Both the position numbers and the translations under genes were made by a program. The notes beneath the pieces were generated by a model. The model saw only the letters and a program-made list of their open reading frames with translations, made no database searches and was not told where the DNA came from. From assembly GCA_023412475.1 (NCBI GenBank), contig JAEYNR010000048.1, forward strand, positions 62,001 to 126,000: a stretch of DNA of 64,000 nt. The letters run 5' to 3'. The DNA comes from Fibrobacterota bacterium. GTDB taxonomy: Bacteria > Fibrobacterota > Chitinivibrionia > Chitinivibrionales > Chitinispirillaceae. This document shows, one piece after another, positions 53,464-62,368 of this stretch; within the stretch, counting starts at the first letter, position 1, and each line of letters starts with the position of its first letter.

Positions 53464-53787
53464 AATTATCTTCATCCTATTATCATCTTCGTTAATAATA
53501 TGATCATGCTGAAGTAGTGAAATCGTCATCTCTATAATTTCACGTGTTTCTTTTTTATTAATCGAATCAGCAAGTCGGTAATACACCCACCGACTATCTT
53601 TACGGCTCTCTACCAATCCTGCGGTTACTAAAATTGACATGTGTTTTGAAACGGTGGAAGGTGCAAGCGAAAGCAGTTCTATAATTTGACAAGCGCATAA
53701 CTCGCCGCGCAGAAGCGCCATAAAAGCTCTCACTCGATGCTGGTCGGAAAGTGCTTTGGTTATACCGGTAAATTCTTCTATTGTCAT
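53428..53787 (-). CDS. arsR: ArsR-family metalloregulator
   Basis: A winged-helix repressor: ITKALSDQHRVRAFMALLRG, then ELCACQIIELL (the ELCVCDL-type metal-binding helix with two Cys), LAPSTVSKHMSILVTAGLVE as the recognition helix, and RWVYYRL. The start at 53787 (MTIEEF) has AAGGG seven bases upstream; a longer frame is less likely. The last 15 codons (from about NRMK) run into sequence of the truncated permease, so the native C-terminus may be lost. Its usual target would be a resistance permease like the remnant downstream. Confidence 0.85.
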   Translation of the reverse strand: MTIEEFTGITKALSDQHRVRAFMALLRGELCACQIIELLSLAPSTVSKHMSILVTAGLVESRKDSRWVYYRLADSINKKETREIIEMTISLLQHDHIINEDDNRMKIIISDGLVYLQSQ

Positions 53788-54254
53788 TTGTTTTTTCCCT
53801 TGCTCTTCGGAAATGACATTTTCCAGATCATTGATACTGTAATTATTGCGGGTCTCAACGCAGAAAATGATATCCCATTCCAAAACGAAGAAGATAAAGT
53901 AATTGAAAAACAAAATGACCGTCGCGAACGTTCATTTCTGGCTTTCAGGAACCACTGGCTAAGCCAGTGGAGCCAGATGTCTCGTAAAGGCACTGTCGTG
54001 CCTTCTTGCTTTCGCGGCTTTGCCGCTTAATCAAGCTACCGCTTGTGGCGGTAGTACTTGACTGCTTTATGTTTTCCATGACCAGAGCAAAAAGAGAGGT
54101 GGCGATTCTTTATCATGGGAAGATGTCGAAGTTGATCGGATAACTATAAAATCTGTTGATATTCACTTTTACAAATATGTGATCCCTACAGGATCAAACG
54201 GCTTTTAGGTGTAAATTCAGTATCCATGATAGAGACGGCCAGCAGGGCGCGTCT
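53788..54254. other. intergenic region with palindrome cluster
   Basis: Between ArsR and the efflux operon. Four hairpins lie at 53952-54061. A short frame at 54062-54208 (LLYVFHDQSKKRGGDSLSWE and on) could be another pseudogene scrap but cannot be assigned. Confidence 0.5.
53952..54061. repeat. cluster of four perfect hairpins
   Basis: CCACTGGC-TAA-GCCAGTGG (53952-53970), AAGGCAC-TGTC-GTGCCTT (53987-54004), GCGGC-TTT-GCCGC (54014-54026) and CTACCGC-TTGTG-GCGGTAG (54036-54054, with outer TCAAG/CTTGA arms). They follow each other within 110 bases. Confidence 0.75.
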
Positions 54255-54257
54255 CTA
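54230..54257. terminator. hairpin at the end of the efflux operon
   Basis: TAGAGACG (54230-54237) and CGTCTCTA (54250-54257) form an 8-bp stem over the permease stop codon. No T run follows, so it may stabilise the mRNA end more than terminate. Confidence 0.4.
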
Positions 54258-55475
54258 CTCGTATCGAAGGGCTTCGATAGGATCCAGTTTTGAAGCCTTT
54301 ATTGCAGGATACCAACCAAAAAATATGCCGGTAAAAGCACATACCAGACTGGACAAAATTACAGAGTTAAATGTTACCAGTATAGGCCATTTAAGAATCT
54401 GCCCGACAGCATAACTGGAAGCTACTCCCAGTGCCAGACCCACCAGACCACCGGTCACACTTACGATAATTGCTTCGATAAGAAATTGCATCATTATATC
54501 GATACCTCTTGCCCCTACTGCCATCCGCAGCCCGATCTCCCGGGTTCGTTCGGTGACCGAAACATACATGATATTCATGATACCTATCCCTCCCACCAGA
54601 AGAGAAATTCCTGCTATAGAAGCCAGAAGTACGGTTAAAAGACGACTGGTGGAACTGATTGCTGTCAACAGTTCCTGCTGAGATCCGATAGAAAAATCAT
54701 TTTCATCAAATTCACTCAATCTATGCTGTGCCCTGAGGACCGCTTCGATTTCCGCCTTTGCTGCGTCGGCGTCCTTTTCATTGTGAGTTGACGCATAAAT
54801 AGAGTTGATTCTGGTACCACCCAGGATTCTTTTCTGTACAGTAGTAAAGGGTGCGATTACTATGTCATCCTGATCCTGTCCAAAAGAGGTCTGCCCCTTT
54901 GATGCCAGCACTCCTATTACTTTGAAAGGGATATTTTTAAACCGGATATTTTTCCCTATCGGATCTTCACCACCAGGAAAAAGGTTTTCTACCACAGTTT
55001 TCCCAAGAACACAGACCTTTGCAGAGATAAGAATGTCTCTGGAAGTGAATTTATCACCCGACTCAATGGTCAGTTCACGAATCTGGAAATACCCTGTGTC
55101 CACCCCATGAATCTGTGTATACCAGTTATTTGCAGCAACAATCACCTGTCCACCACTGGAAACCGTAGGAGAGACTGCCTTGATAAGCTTGCATTGACTT
55201 CTGATAGCTTCCACATCATCGAGAGTCAGAGTCTGGGCTGAGCCTGCTCCACCGCGTGCTGCACCTTGTCGATAAGAGCCACGGTTTATCATGAGCATAT
55301 TCGAGCCCATCTTTCCGATTTCATTCTGAATGCTCTGTTTGGAGCCCTGCCCGATAGCAAGCATTGTAATTACCGACCCTACACCGATTATAATACCCAG
55401 CATGGTCAGAAACATGCGGAACTTGTTTCTTCCAATCGCTTTAAGTGCCAACAGTATCAAACGAATTGTGTTCAT
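54255..55475 (-). CDS. MacB-type ABC transporter permease
   Basis: FtsX/MacB permease of 406 residues. A first transmembrane helix (about 20-45, MFLTMLGIIIGVGSVITMLA) is followed by a large periplasmic MacB_PCD-like domain and three more helices near the C-terminus (LLASIAGISLLVGGIGIMNI, then RTREIGLRMAVGARG, then ALRYE at the end). The ATG at 55475 has AGGA upstream; a longer frame is in another reading context and less likely. In this operon the ATPase is a separate gene, unlike the fused MacB of E. coli. Confidence 0.92.
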   Translation of the reverse strand: MNTIRLILLALKAIGRNKFRMFLTMLGIIIGVGSVITMLAIGQGSKQSIQNEIGKMGSNMLMINRGSYRQGAARGGAGSAQTLTLDDVEAIRSQCKLIKAVSPTVSSGGQVIVAANNWYTQIHGVDTGYFQIRELTIESGDKFTSRDILISAKVCVLGKTVVENLFPGGEDPIGKNIRFKNIPFKVIGVLASKGQTSFGQDQDDIVIAPFTTVQKRILGGTRINSIYASTHNEKDADAAKAEIEAVLRAQHRLSEFDENDFSIGSQQELLTAISSTSRLLTVLLASIAGISLLVGGIGIMNIMYVSVTERTREIGLRMAVGARGIDIMMQFLIEAIIVSVTGGLVGLALGVASSYAVGQILKWPILVTFNSVILSSLVCAFTGIFFGWYPAIKASKLDPIEALRYE

Positions 55476-55491
55476 ATTTATCCTGAAGTTT

Positions 55492-56238
55492 TCAGATTTC
55501 TTCGTCCTTTGGAAGTCCTGCAAGTGCCTCTGCTGCAGAAGCCACCTTTTCAATTTTACGGTCCGAGATTATCTTTCCATCCCTCAGACGTATACTGCGT
55601 GAACTAAACATCGCAATATCCGCTTCATGAGTAACAAAGACAATAGTGCGGCCCTTTTTATTGAGATCCTGAAACAAAGCCATTATCTCGTACGAAGTTC
55701 TTGTGTCAAGGTTTCCGGTAGCCTCATCAGCCAGCAGAACTACAGGATCATTAACAAGAGCTCTGGCAATTGCTACACGCTGCTGCTGTCCTCCTGAGAG
55801 CTGGTTGGGTTTATGAAAACGACGATCTTTCAATCCTACAGCATCCAAGGCAACTTCTGCCCGCCTGCACCTTTCATCGTTGCTTATTTCTGGATTATAA
55901 AAAAGAGGCAACTCAACATTTTCCAGAGCAGTTGTTCTGGAAAGCAGGTTATATGATTGGAAAATAAAACCGATTTTACGATTCCGCATAACAGCCAGTT
56001 GATTGCGGTTCATGCTGGAAACCGCAGTCCCGTCGAGATAGTATTCTCCTCTGGTGGGCCTATCAAGACATCCCAGAATATTGAGTAAAGTTGATTTGCC
56101 GGAGCCACTGGTACCCATAATAGTGACAAACTCACCTGGATTGATTGTGATATCAACACCTTTAAGGGCTCGCACGGTTTCGCTTCCCACTGAGAAATCA
56201 CGGCATATTTGATCTATTTTAATAATGGCTTTAACCAT
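55492..56238 (-). CDS. ABC transporter ATPase (LolD/MacB type)
   Basis: Drives the permease next to it. Walker A GTSGSGKST (after VTIM), Q-loop in FIFQSYNLL, signature LSGGQQQRVAIARAL, Walker B VVLLADEATGNLD and H-loop FVTHEAD are all intact. The start at 56238 (MVKAII) has GGAGGGG upstream; the longer frame to 56343 overlaps the macA gene and is rejected. It is 248 residues, 13 bases after macA. Confidence 0.95.
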   Translation of the reverse strand: MVKAIIKIDQICRDFSVGSETVRALKGVDITINPGEFVTIMGTSGSGKSTLLNILGCLDRPTRGEYYLDGTAVSSMNRNQLAVMRNRKIGFIFQSYNLLSRTTALENVELPLFYNPEISNDERCRRAEVALDAVGLKDRRFHKPNQLSGGQQQRVAIARALVNDPVVLLADEATGNLDTRTSYEIMALFQDLNKKGRTIVFVTHEADIAMFSSRSIRLRDGKIISDRKIEKVASAAEALAGLPKDEEI

Positions 56239-56251
56239 TGTCCCCTCCTCA

Positions 56252-57574
56252 CTATCGTATACGGCCAGATCCTCTTGGGCGGCGTTGAGGCATGAACGGA
56301 TTAACAGAGCCCGCATCCCCCTTTTGCTTGTTAAGTGATTCATTTCTTACAGAAAGAATTACCTCATCACCCTCTTTCAATCCTTCAATCACCTCTACAT
56401 TTACCAGATCAGACAAGCCGGCCTTTATATGAACCGGATGAATAGTTTCTCCCCTTTTTATCCAAACAGAAGGCCGGTCTTTGCGCGGCTGCATTTGGCG
56501 ATTTGATTTCTTTTTTCTCATAGTGGAAGTAGTGGAAGATTTTGCTATACTGCTGTCCCCAGATATGGAAGAATGCATTTTCTTTGTTGAATCAGTGTCA
56601 ATTTTTCTACTTTTATTTTGTCCTGCTTGCCAATCCACTTTTTTTAACAGATTTTCATCAGGCATGAATCTGAGTGCTCTGGCAGGAATAGTCAACACAT
56701 CATTGACTTCTTTTAAAAAGACTGTGATAGTGGCGGTCATTCCAGGCATCAGTTTCAAATCCGGATTCCTGGCAAGTACTGTTACAGTGTAGGTAACCAC
56801 ATTGGAGGTAACGACAGGTTCGAGCCTGACCTGCGAGACATTTCCATGAAAGGTATCTTCAGGGAAAGCATCAACGGTAAAGATCACCCTCTGCCCCTGT
56901 TTTACCTGCCCGATATCGGCTTCATCCACAGCAGCATACACTTCCATTTGAAGCATATCCTGAGCGATTGTAAACAATGTCGGGGCATTGAGGCTGGCTG
57001 CCACAGTCTGGCCTTCATCGACCGATCTGGACAGAACAGTACCATTTATTGGTGAATAGATAGTAGCATAACTGAGATTAAGTTTTGCTTTTTTCACTTC
57101 TGATAATGCTCTCTCCACACTGTTTTTTGCCCGTTCATACTCGTAGGTGGCCTGATCGATCTCCTGTTGACTGACCATGCCCTTTTCAAACAGTTTACTT
57201 GTCCGTTCGAATTTCTGTTTAAGAAAAGCATACTCGATCTGTGCACTCTTAAGAGCCACATTGTTGAGATCCAGTGCGGCTTGCAAGGTGGTTTGATCCA
57301 GTTCTGCAAGCAACTGTCCTTTGTGTACCGTAGAATTGAAATCGGCATGGATCTTTTTTACTACCCCCGAAACCTGTGTACCCACTTCTACTTTGTCAAT
57401 AGGCTCAACAGTTCCGGTTGCAGAGATAGTCAGAGCTACCGTACCTTTGCTGACTGCAGCAGTCTCAAAGAATACCGGTTTTTCCGAATTTCTTCCTTTT
57501 AAAAGAAAAAAGGTCAATGCGGCTATTATTAATAAAAGCGATATTAGCAGCAGCACCAATTTATGACGAATCAT
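56252..57574 (-). CDS. macA: MacA/HlyD-type periplasmic adaptor
   Basis: Membrane-fusion protein linking the inner-membrane transporter to TolC. A transmembrane anchor lies at about 5-27. The barrel-sandwich lipoyl halves are VEVGTQVSGVVKKIHADFNS and the matching YSPINGTVLSRSVDEGQTV; the alpha-hairpin coiled coil lies between (about 90-160). Near residue 330-370 is a Ser/Lys/Asp-rich insert (SRKIDTDSTKKMHSSISGDS) not usual for MacA. The end is a flexible Arg/Pro tail. It lies 21 bases after tolC. Confidence 0.92.
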   Translation of the reverse strand: MIRHKLVLLLISLLLIIAALTFFLLKGRNSEKPVFFETAAVSKGTVALTISATGTVEPIDKVEVGTQVSGVVKKIHADFNSTVHKGQLLAELDQTTLQAALDLNNVALKSAQIEYAFLKQKFERTSKLFEKGMVSQQEIDQATYEYERAKNSVERALSEVKKAKLNLSYATIYSPINGTVLSRSVDEGQTVAASLNAPTLFTIAQDMLQMEVYAAVDEADIGQVKQGQRVIFTVDAFPEDTFHGNVSQVRLEPVVTSNVVTYTVTVLARNPDLKLMPGMTATITVFLKEVNDVLTIPARALRFMPDENLLKKVDWQAGQNKSRKIDTDSTKKMHSSISGDSSIAKSSTTSTMRKKKSNRQMQPRKDRPSVWIKRGETIHPVHIKAGLSDLVNVEVIEGLKEGDEVILSVRNESLNKQKGDAGSVNPFMPQRRPRGSGRIR

Positions 57575-57595
57575 ATTCCTGATCCTCTCTTTAGG

Positions 57596-58885
57596 TTATA
57601 TCTGGACTGGTATTCCCATATAGATATTAATCATCTGCATGGTCATCAATGCATTGATTTTTGATTCCAGTTGTTCTCTCAGGGACACCAGCCAGGCATT
57701 TTTTTCGATTAACAGATCTGTGGAGTTTATCATGCCCAGTTTAAACTGTTCCTGGGCTATTTCATAGCTTTGCAATGCTCTCTCATACTGCACCTGTGCT
57801 GCCATTAATTTACTTCTGGCAGCTTCCGCATTATAGAACACATCCTGAACCTCTTCCAGCAAACTTTTCTGCTCTTCCAGTAATGACAGTTCTGCCTGTT
57901 TAGCACTGATTTTAGCTTTTTCCAGATTCGTTTTAGTTTGTCGTCTGTCATAGATTGGGATACTAAGACTGGCACCGAACCGCAGATCGGCTCTGTCGGT
58001 AACTTGATCCACAAAAGGGGTCTCAAAGTCATTGCCAGTCGAAAGTCCGGCACTAAGGCTAAGTGAAGGGAAATATCCGGCCATAGCCTTCTTTATTCCC
58101 AAGGCTGCGATCTCTCTGCTCAGTTGACTGTTTGCAACTCCCGGCATCTTTTCAAGTGCAGCAGAGTAGATCTGCTGAATCTCAGGAATTGGTTCTAATT
58201 GAATAGTATCAGAGAGGTCTGGGAAGCTGAGAGCTATTATTGAATCAACAGGCAACTCCAGCAGTGAGTTTAATGCGCGTTGCTTTTGTTTAAGGTTGTT
58301 TACTGCTATTACCACATTATATTCATCTGTTGCCAGAGATGCTTCCATTTTGACAAGATCGATTTTAGTGGCTGCACCCACTGATAGCAGCTCTTTAGTT
58401 CTGTCCCGTTGTACCATAGATGCATCGCGGGCGATAATTGAACTCTGTAAAGCCTCCTTTGCATAAAAGACCTGAAGATAGGTATTTGTTATACTCTGGA
58501 TAAGGCTAATCTCTTGCGCCTTTATCGATTCGTCGTTTTTCTGAATCTCTAACTGTTTCATTTTTATATCGGTACGGATTGCAGTACCCTCAAAAACAGT
58601 CCACCTTGCATTTGCAGAATAACTGACACCTTGAGATTCCCTTTTACCATCAAATTCGGGCGACAGGGAATAACTGACACCACCACTTACACTGGGATGC
58701 TGTGCTGCTTTTGCCGCCTGAAGAGACAAATCAGAACCAGAGCGGTCCAGCTTCAATCTTTTCATCTGAAGATTGTTTTCCAAGCAATGATCAATGCACC
58801 TTTGAAGATCCCAGCTCCCTGAATCTGCTGCTTCTGATAGAGAAATAATAAATAATATTGATACTGTTAAGATTACTTTTACCAT
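57596..58885 (-). CDS. tolC: TolC-family outer-membrane efflux protein
   Basis: Trimeric outer-membrane channel. A signal peptide (about 1-20) is followed by the two outer-membrane-efflux repeats: LQRCIDHCLENNLQMKRLKL, then LIQSITNTYLQVFYAKEAL, and a second AEKMPGVANSQLSREIAALG with FPSLSLSAGLSTG. The end has LKLGMINSTDLLIEKNAWL, in the usual place. It is the first gene of the tolC-macA-ATPase-permease operon, which would export a toxic compound or peptide. Confidence 0.92.
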   Translation of the reverse strand: MVKVILTVSILFIISLSEAADSGSWDLQRCIDHCLENNLQMKRLKLDRSGSDLSLQAAKAAQHPSVSGGVSYSLSPEFDGKRESQGVSYSANARWTVFEGTAIRTDIKMKQLEIQKNDESIKAQEISLIQSITNTYLQVFYAKEALQSSIIARDASMVQRDRTKELLSVGAATKIDLVKMEASLATDEYNVVIAVNNLKQKQRALNSLLELPVDSIIALSFPDLSDTIQLEPIPEIQQIYSAALEKMPGVANSQLSREIAALGIKKAMAGYFPSLSLSAGLSTGNDFETPFVDQVTDRADLRFGASLSIPIYDRRQTKTNLEKAKISAKQAELSLLEEQKSLLEEVQDVFYNAEAARSKLMAAQVQYERALQSYEIAQEQFKLGMINSTDLLIEKNAWLVSLREQLESKINALMTMQMINIYMGIPVQI

Positions 58886-59254
58886 AAGGGATTTGCCTGC
58901 TCAATTTTTCGTTTAATAATCGAATTCATTCTTTAGATTCACGGTTTCCATTTTTATTACAGACTTTTTTTGCAGAAACTACAGATGTTTTCGCGATTGA
59001 CTCCGCTGCCATTGAGTGCGATTAAGGTAAGAAAGAAAAACAATTGTCATGCAAAAATACGGCCTGAAGTCCTGATGATGACGGAAGAATCATCCATAAA
59101 AGAGTTCCGATTTCGTTGTTAAAAATAGCTTAGTCCAGAATTACAATTCAACCCAAATTACTCATCAGACAGATCAGGGTATCCTGGAATCCGTAGCAGA
59201 TGATAAGTTTTCACTCACATTCGCTTACCCTTGATGGAGCACTCTTAACACACT
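58886..59254. other. intergenic region
   Basis: Holds the promoter region of the efflux operon and the end of the yraN-side transcript. No gene, repeat or clear hairpin is seen. Confidence 0.5.
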
Positions 59255-59617
59255 CTATTTCACCAGAAACGCATTTTTCACATGATCAATCTTATCCCCA
59301 ATAATTGAAATGACATCAAAACGGCAGGGGGTTCCACATATATGGTGCTCGGTGATGTATTGGAGTGCAACGCGGGCAAGAGTCCGCTGTTTTGAAGGTG
59401 TAACCCAAAAAAGAGGATTACCGCAGGAAGAGTTTCTGCAGGATTTGACTTCTACAAAAACCAAAATTCCACTAGGATCTTTGGCAATGCAGTCAATTTC
59501 ACCTGTTTTTGATCGGAATTTCCGGCAGATGATAGTGTAACCTTCTTTTAAAAGGTGCTGTGCGGCCAGTTCCTCTCCCAGATTCCCTTTTTGGTGAGTA
59601 TTGAGATCTGGATTCAT
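59255..59617 (-). CDS. yraN: YraN/UPF0102 family protein
   Basis: A 120-residue protein with an endonuclease-like (PD-(D/E)XK) core: KGNLGEELAAQHLLKEGYTI, FRSKTGEIDCIAKD, VFVEVKSC with the Glu-x-Lys pair, and the end FDVISI. Its role is unsettled; Holliday-junction resolvase-like folds are the nearest relatives. The ATG at 59617 is used; the one at 59629 (five bases after the kinase stop codon) would give MGTAM and is possible. It follows the kinase gene closely. Confidence 0.85.
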   Translation of the reverse strand: MNPDLNTHQKGNLGEELAAQHLLKEGYTIICRKFRSKTGEIDCIAKDPSGILVFVEVKSCRNSSCGNPLFWVTPSKQRTLARVALQYITEHHICGTPCRFDVISIIGDKIDHVKNAFLVK

Positions 59618-59634
59618 GGCGGTTCCCATCTCTT

Positions 59635-60714
59635 TTAAGGATGATTCAAAATGTGATTGAGCAGTATTGCGCCAATAGCTGCAATCATAAGCCAGGTGGG
59701 CCACTGCATTTTTACCATTTCGGTCCAGTATCTGATAGAAAACAGCGGATAGCTGCCAGTTTTACCTGTGTTTCTGCGGTCGGTTATTCGCCGATCGAAA
59801 TCATCCGTTTTTTTTCTTAAAGACGAGCTGGTTGTTGAACTCTGACGGGCAGTGGAAGCACCTACTTTTTCATCAAAATCAACAGAATCAAGATGATCAA
59901 GCATCTCTTCAACTGTCGCGTAACGGTCTCGCTTCTCTTTTTTCAGCGCCTTAAGGATGATTAATTCCAGACGCTTGGGTGTATCTTTCCGTTTCGTGGA
60001 AGGAGGCACAGGAAGCTCATGAACCTGTTTGTAAGCGACAGCCATGGGATTATTTCCGGTAAATGGGGGGTGTCTGGTAACCATCTCATACATCACCACA
60101 CCTAATGAGTAGATATCGGTTTGGACATCCAGAGCTTTTCCCTGAGCCTGTTCCGGAGACATATACTCAGGAGTGCCCACAGCAGAGCCGGTCATTGTGA
60201 TATTGGTTCCGGAGAAGATTTTAGCTATCCCGAAATCACTCAGGCGTGCGACACCGTTTTTTTCCAGAAGCACATTCTGGGGTTTAATATCCCGGTGAAT
60301 GATATTGCAATTGTGAGCATAGCGCAGCCCACGACAGATCTGTTTTGACAGGTCGATTATTTCGGTCAAAGGAAGCATTTTGTTTTCTGCAATATATCTT
60401 CCCAGATCGGTTCCATCAACATACTGCATGGCAAAATATTGCAGGCCGTCTTGCTCACCGTATTCAAAAATGCTTACTATATTCTGATGCTGAAGAAGGG
60501 AGATGGCTTTAGCTTCAATTTCGAAGCGTCTGGAAAACTCATCATCTCTGGACATATTTGGTGGAAGGACCTTTAAGGCCACAATTCTGTTAAGCGGCTC
60601 CTGAGAGGCCTTGTAGATATCCCCCATCCCGCCTTTTCCAATTTTACCCAGAATTTTATAATGACCGATTCTGGCTGGAATGGTGTCAGTGGCTTTGTTT
60701 TTGAGCATGTTCAT
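59635..60714 (-). CDS. PknB-like Ser/Thr protein kinase, membrane-anchored
   Basis: The kinase domain (about 15-275) has GKGGMG (26-31), the ATP-binding Lys48 (VALK), IIHRDIKPQN (catalytic Asp142) and DFG (160-162), GTPEYMSPEQ, and SLGVVMYEM, all intact. A linker with Ser/Thr follows, and one transmembrane helix near the C-terminus (WLMIAAIGAILLNHIL); no PASTA repeats. Substrates are unknown. It lies between gmk and yraN on the same strand. Confidence 0.93.
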   Translation of the reverse strand: MNMLKNKATDTIPARIGHYKILGKIGKGGMGDIYKASQEPLNRIVALKVLPPNMSRDDEFSRRFEIEAKAISLLQHQNIVSIFEYGEQDGLQYFAMQYVDGTDLGRYIAENKMLPLTEIIDLSKQICRGLRYAHNCNIIHRDIKPQNVLLEKNGVARLSDFGIAKIFSGTNITMTGSAVGTPEYMSPEQAQGKALDVQTDIYSLGVVMYEMVTRHPPFTGNNPMAVAYKQVHELPVPPSTKRKDTPKRLELIILKALKKEKRDRYATVEEMLDHLDSVDFDEKVGASTARQSSTTSSSLRKKTDDFDRRITDRRNTGKTGSYPLFSIRYWTEMVKMQWPTWLMIAAIGAILLNHILNHP

Positions 60715-60824
60715 AGGACAATCCAGAAATTAAAGCAATTCATTGTTTGGTATCAGAGTAAAAATAATTGTAACGCTCCGGCTATATACATCGAAAAAAA
60801 ACACTTAATTATTATGCAAAAAAA

Positions 60825-60848
60825 AATAAGCACGAAATTCGAAATAAG
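60825..60848. repeat. dispersed intergenic element, inverted copy
   Basis: AATAAGCACGAAATTCG followed by AAATAAG, the complement of the copy at 1431. It lies between the kinase and gmk genes, 30 bases before the gmk stop codon. Confidence 0.6.
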
Positions 60849-60878
60849 AAAAAAAAATGGAATTAAATCCGAAACCCG

Positions 60879-61475
60879 TTATTTCCTATGAGACGATAGT
60901 CTATTTATTTCTGACGTCACTATCTTAATCACATCATCTACAGTTTTTGTGAGGTCATCATTGATGACTGTGTACTCGTATTTTCCCTGAGTCGAAGCGA
61001 AATCGATCTCGACAGAGGCATTTTTGAGCCGCACTCTGATGTCTTCATCATCATCGCTTTTTCTTCCCCGAAGTCTCTTCTCAAGCTCTTCGATACTGGG
61101 TGGGATAATTAAAACCCCTACTGCTTCAGGATATAACTTATCGAATTGTTTTTTTCCGAAAACATCGATGTCCATTATTATGTGTGAGCCTTGCTCAACT
61201 GTGGAATCGATGAAACTGCGCGGGGTTCCATAATAGTTATCATGAACCACGGCCCATTCTGCAAAAGAATTCTGGTCTACCTTTCTTTTAAACTCTTCGA
61301 CAGGCATAAAAAAGTAGTGCTTCCCGTTGATTTCACCTGTGCGGGGTTTTCTGGTAGTTGCAGAGATTGAATAAACCAGATTTGGAACGGTTGCTTTAAG
61401 TTTGTCAAGAATTGTGGTTTTACCTGCACCTGAGGGGGCAGAAAATACGAAAATCTTTCCTTTTTGCTTTTTCAT
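60879..61475 (-). CDS. gmk: guanylate kinase
   Basis: Phosphorylates GMP to GDP. P-loop APSGAGKT (13-20), then STTRKPRTGEINGKHYFF-like GMP-binding segment (SISATTRKPRTGEINGKHYF) and DIDVFGKKQFDKLYPEAVGV. The lid has RKSDDDEDIRVRLKNA. The length of 198 residues is standard. It follows the small membrane protein by 13 bases. Confidence 0.95.
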   Translation of the reverse strand: MKKQKGKIFVFSAPSGAGKTTILDKLKATVPNLVYSISATTRKPRTGEINGKHYFFMPVEEFKRKVDQNSFAEWAVVHDNYYGTPRSFIDSTVEQGSHIIMDIDVFGKKQFDKLYPEAVGVLIIPPSIEELEKRLRGRKSDDDEDIRVRLKNASVEIDFASTQGKYEYTVINDDLTKTVDDVIKIVTSEINRLSSHRK

Positions 61476-61488
61476 TTTTTTTAAGCTT

Positions 61489-61701
61489 CTATTCGGCTTT
61501 GAGCTCTTTTTGTGACTTATTACCTTCCATTAATATTAGCCTCACCTCAAGAGCTTCCCTTTTAAGCTCCAGTTCTTTTTCCAGGAGGTAGTGTACTTTT
61601 ATTAGAAGGTTGATCATATTGTTAATGGTTCTGCTGATCACCAGAAACAGGATAAAGATCACAAAAAGTGTGATTAATGCAAGAATTATGTGTCCTGCCA
61701 T
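61489..61701 (-). CDS. small membrane protein (70 aa)
   Basis: One transmembrane helix (about 5-28, ILALITLFVIFILFLVIS) followed by a charged amphipathic coil (LLEKELELKREALEVRLIL). It lies 13 bases upstream of gmk and is probably cotranscribed. No family is recognised. Confidence 0.7.
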   Translation of the reverse strand: MAGHIILALITLFVIFILFLVISRTINNMINLLIKVHYLLEKELELKREALEVRLILMEGNKSQKELKAE

Positions 61702-61942
61702 AAGCCTCCCGGGACTTTATTGTTCAACCAGTAAAAAGATACATCGCGAGCAGAACTAAAAAAACAGGGAGTCAGTCTGGTATAATTTTTGATAATACTC
61801 TGTGGGTAAAATCGTACTAATTTACAGGCCAATTTAATCAGAGGAATAAATGCAGATAGGATTTCTGCTTGACCACGATCATGCCAGAGTGCTATTTTAT
61901 GAAATTCCAAAAAAATTGCTATTTTCTACGAAGGAAAAAATA

Positions 61943-62155
61943 ATGAGAGAAAAGATTCATCCCAAGTACGAATCAGTTACATTCACCTGCTCCTGTGGCA
62001 ACAAGATTGAGACCAAAGCTACAGTAGGCAGCCGCCACATCGATATTTGCAGTGAATGTCATCCTTTCTATACCGGCAAACAGAAACTTATCGATAGTGC
62101 CGGTAGAGTCGATCGGTTCCGCAAACGTTATCAGAATTTTAAAAAGGAATCGTAA
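61943..62155 (+). CDS. rpmE: 50S ribosomal protein L31
   Basis: A 70-residue L31 of the zinc-binding type: MREKIHPKYESVTFTCSCGN, then the second Cys pair in ICSECHPFYTGKQKLIDSAG. The start at 61943 has AAGGA seven bases upstream; an earlier in-frame ATG at 61850 would add 31 residues not found in L31. A strong terminator follows. Confidence 0.95.
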   Translation: MREKIHPKYESVTFTCSCGNKIETKATVGSRHIDICSECHPFYTGKQKLIDSAGRVDRFRKRYQNFKKES

Positions 62156-62181
62156 GAAACCATTTCTGGTTGCAGTTTTTC

Positions 62182-62218
62182 GGGACAGAAGTGGTCTATA
62201 CCCTTCTGTCCCTTTTTT
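62182..62218 (+). terminator. Rho-independent terminator of rpmE
   Basis: GGGACAGAAG (62182-62191), an 11-base loop, CTTCTGTCCC (62203-62212), then TTTTTT (62213-62218). All ten pairs match. Confidence 0.92.
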
Positions 62219-62368
62219 ATACCAGTACACACAGATCGGCCAAACCTGAAACGAAGAACCCTATAGAGTGATTCGCTTTTCAACTTTAATTATGATTAAA
62301 AAGCTTACAGAATTTATCACCCGGGGGCACCCGTTTAAAAACTACTCTCTATTAAATAAGGAATTCAG

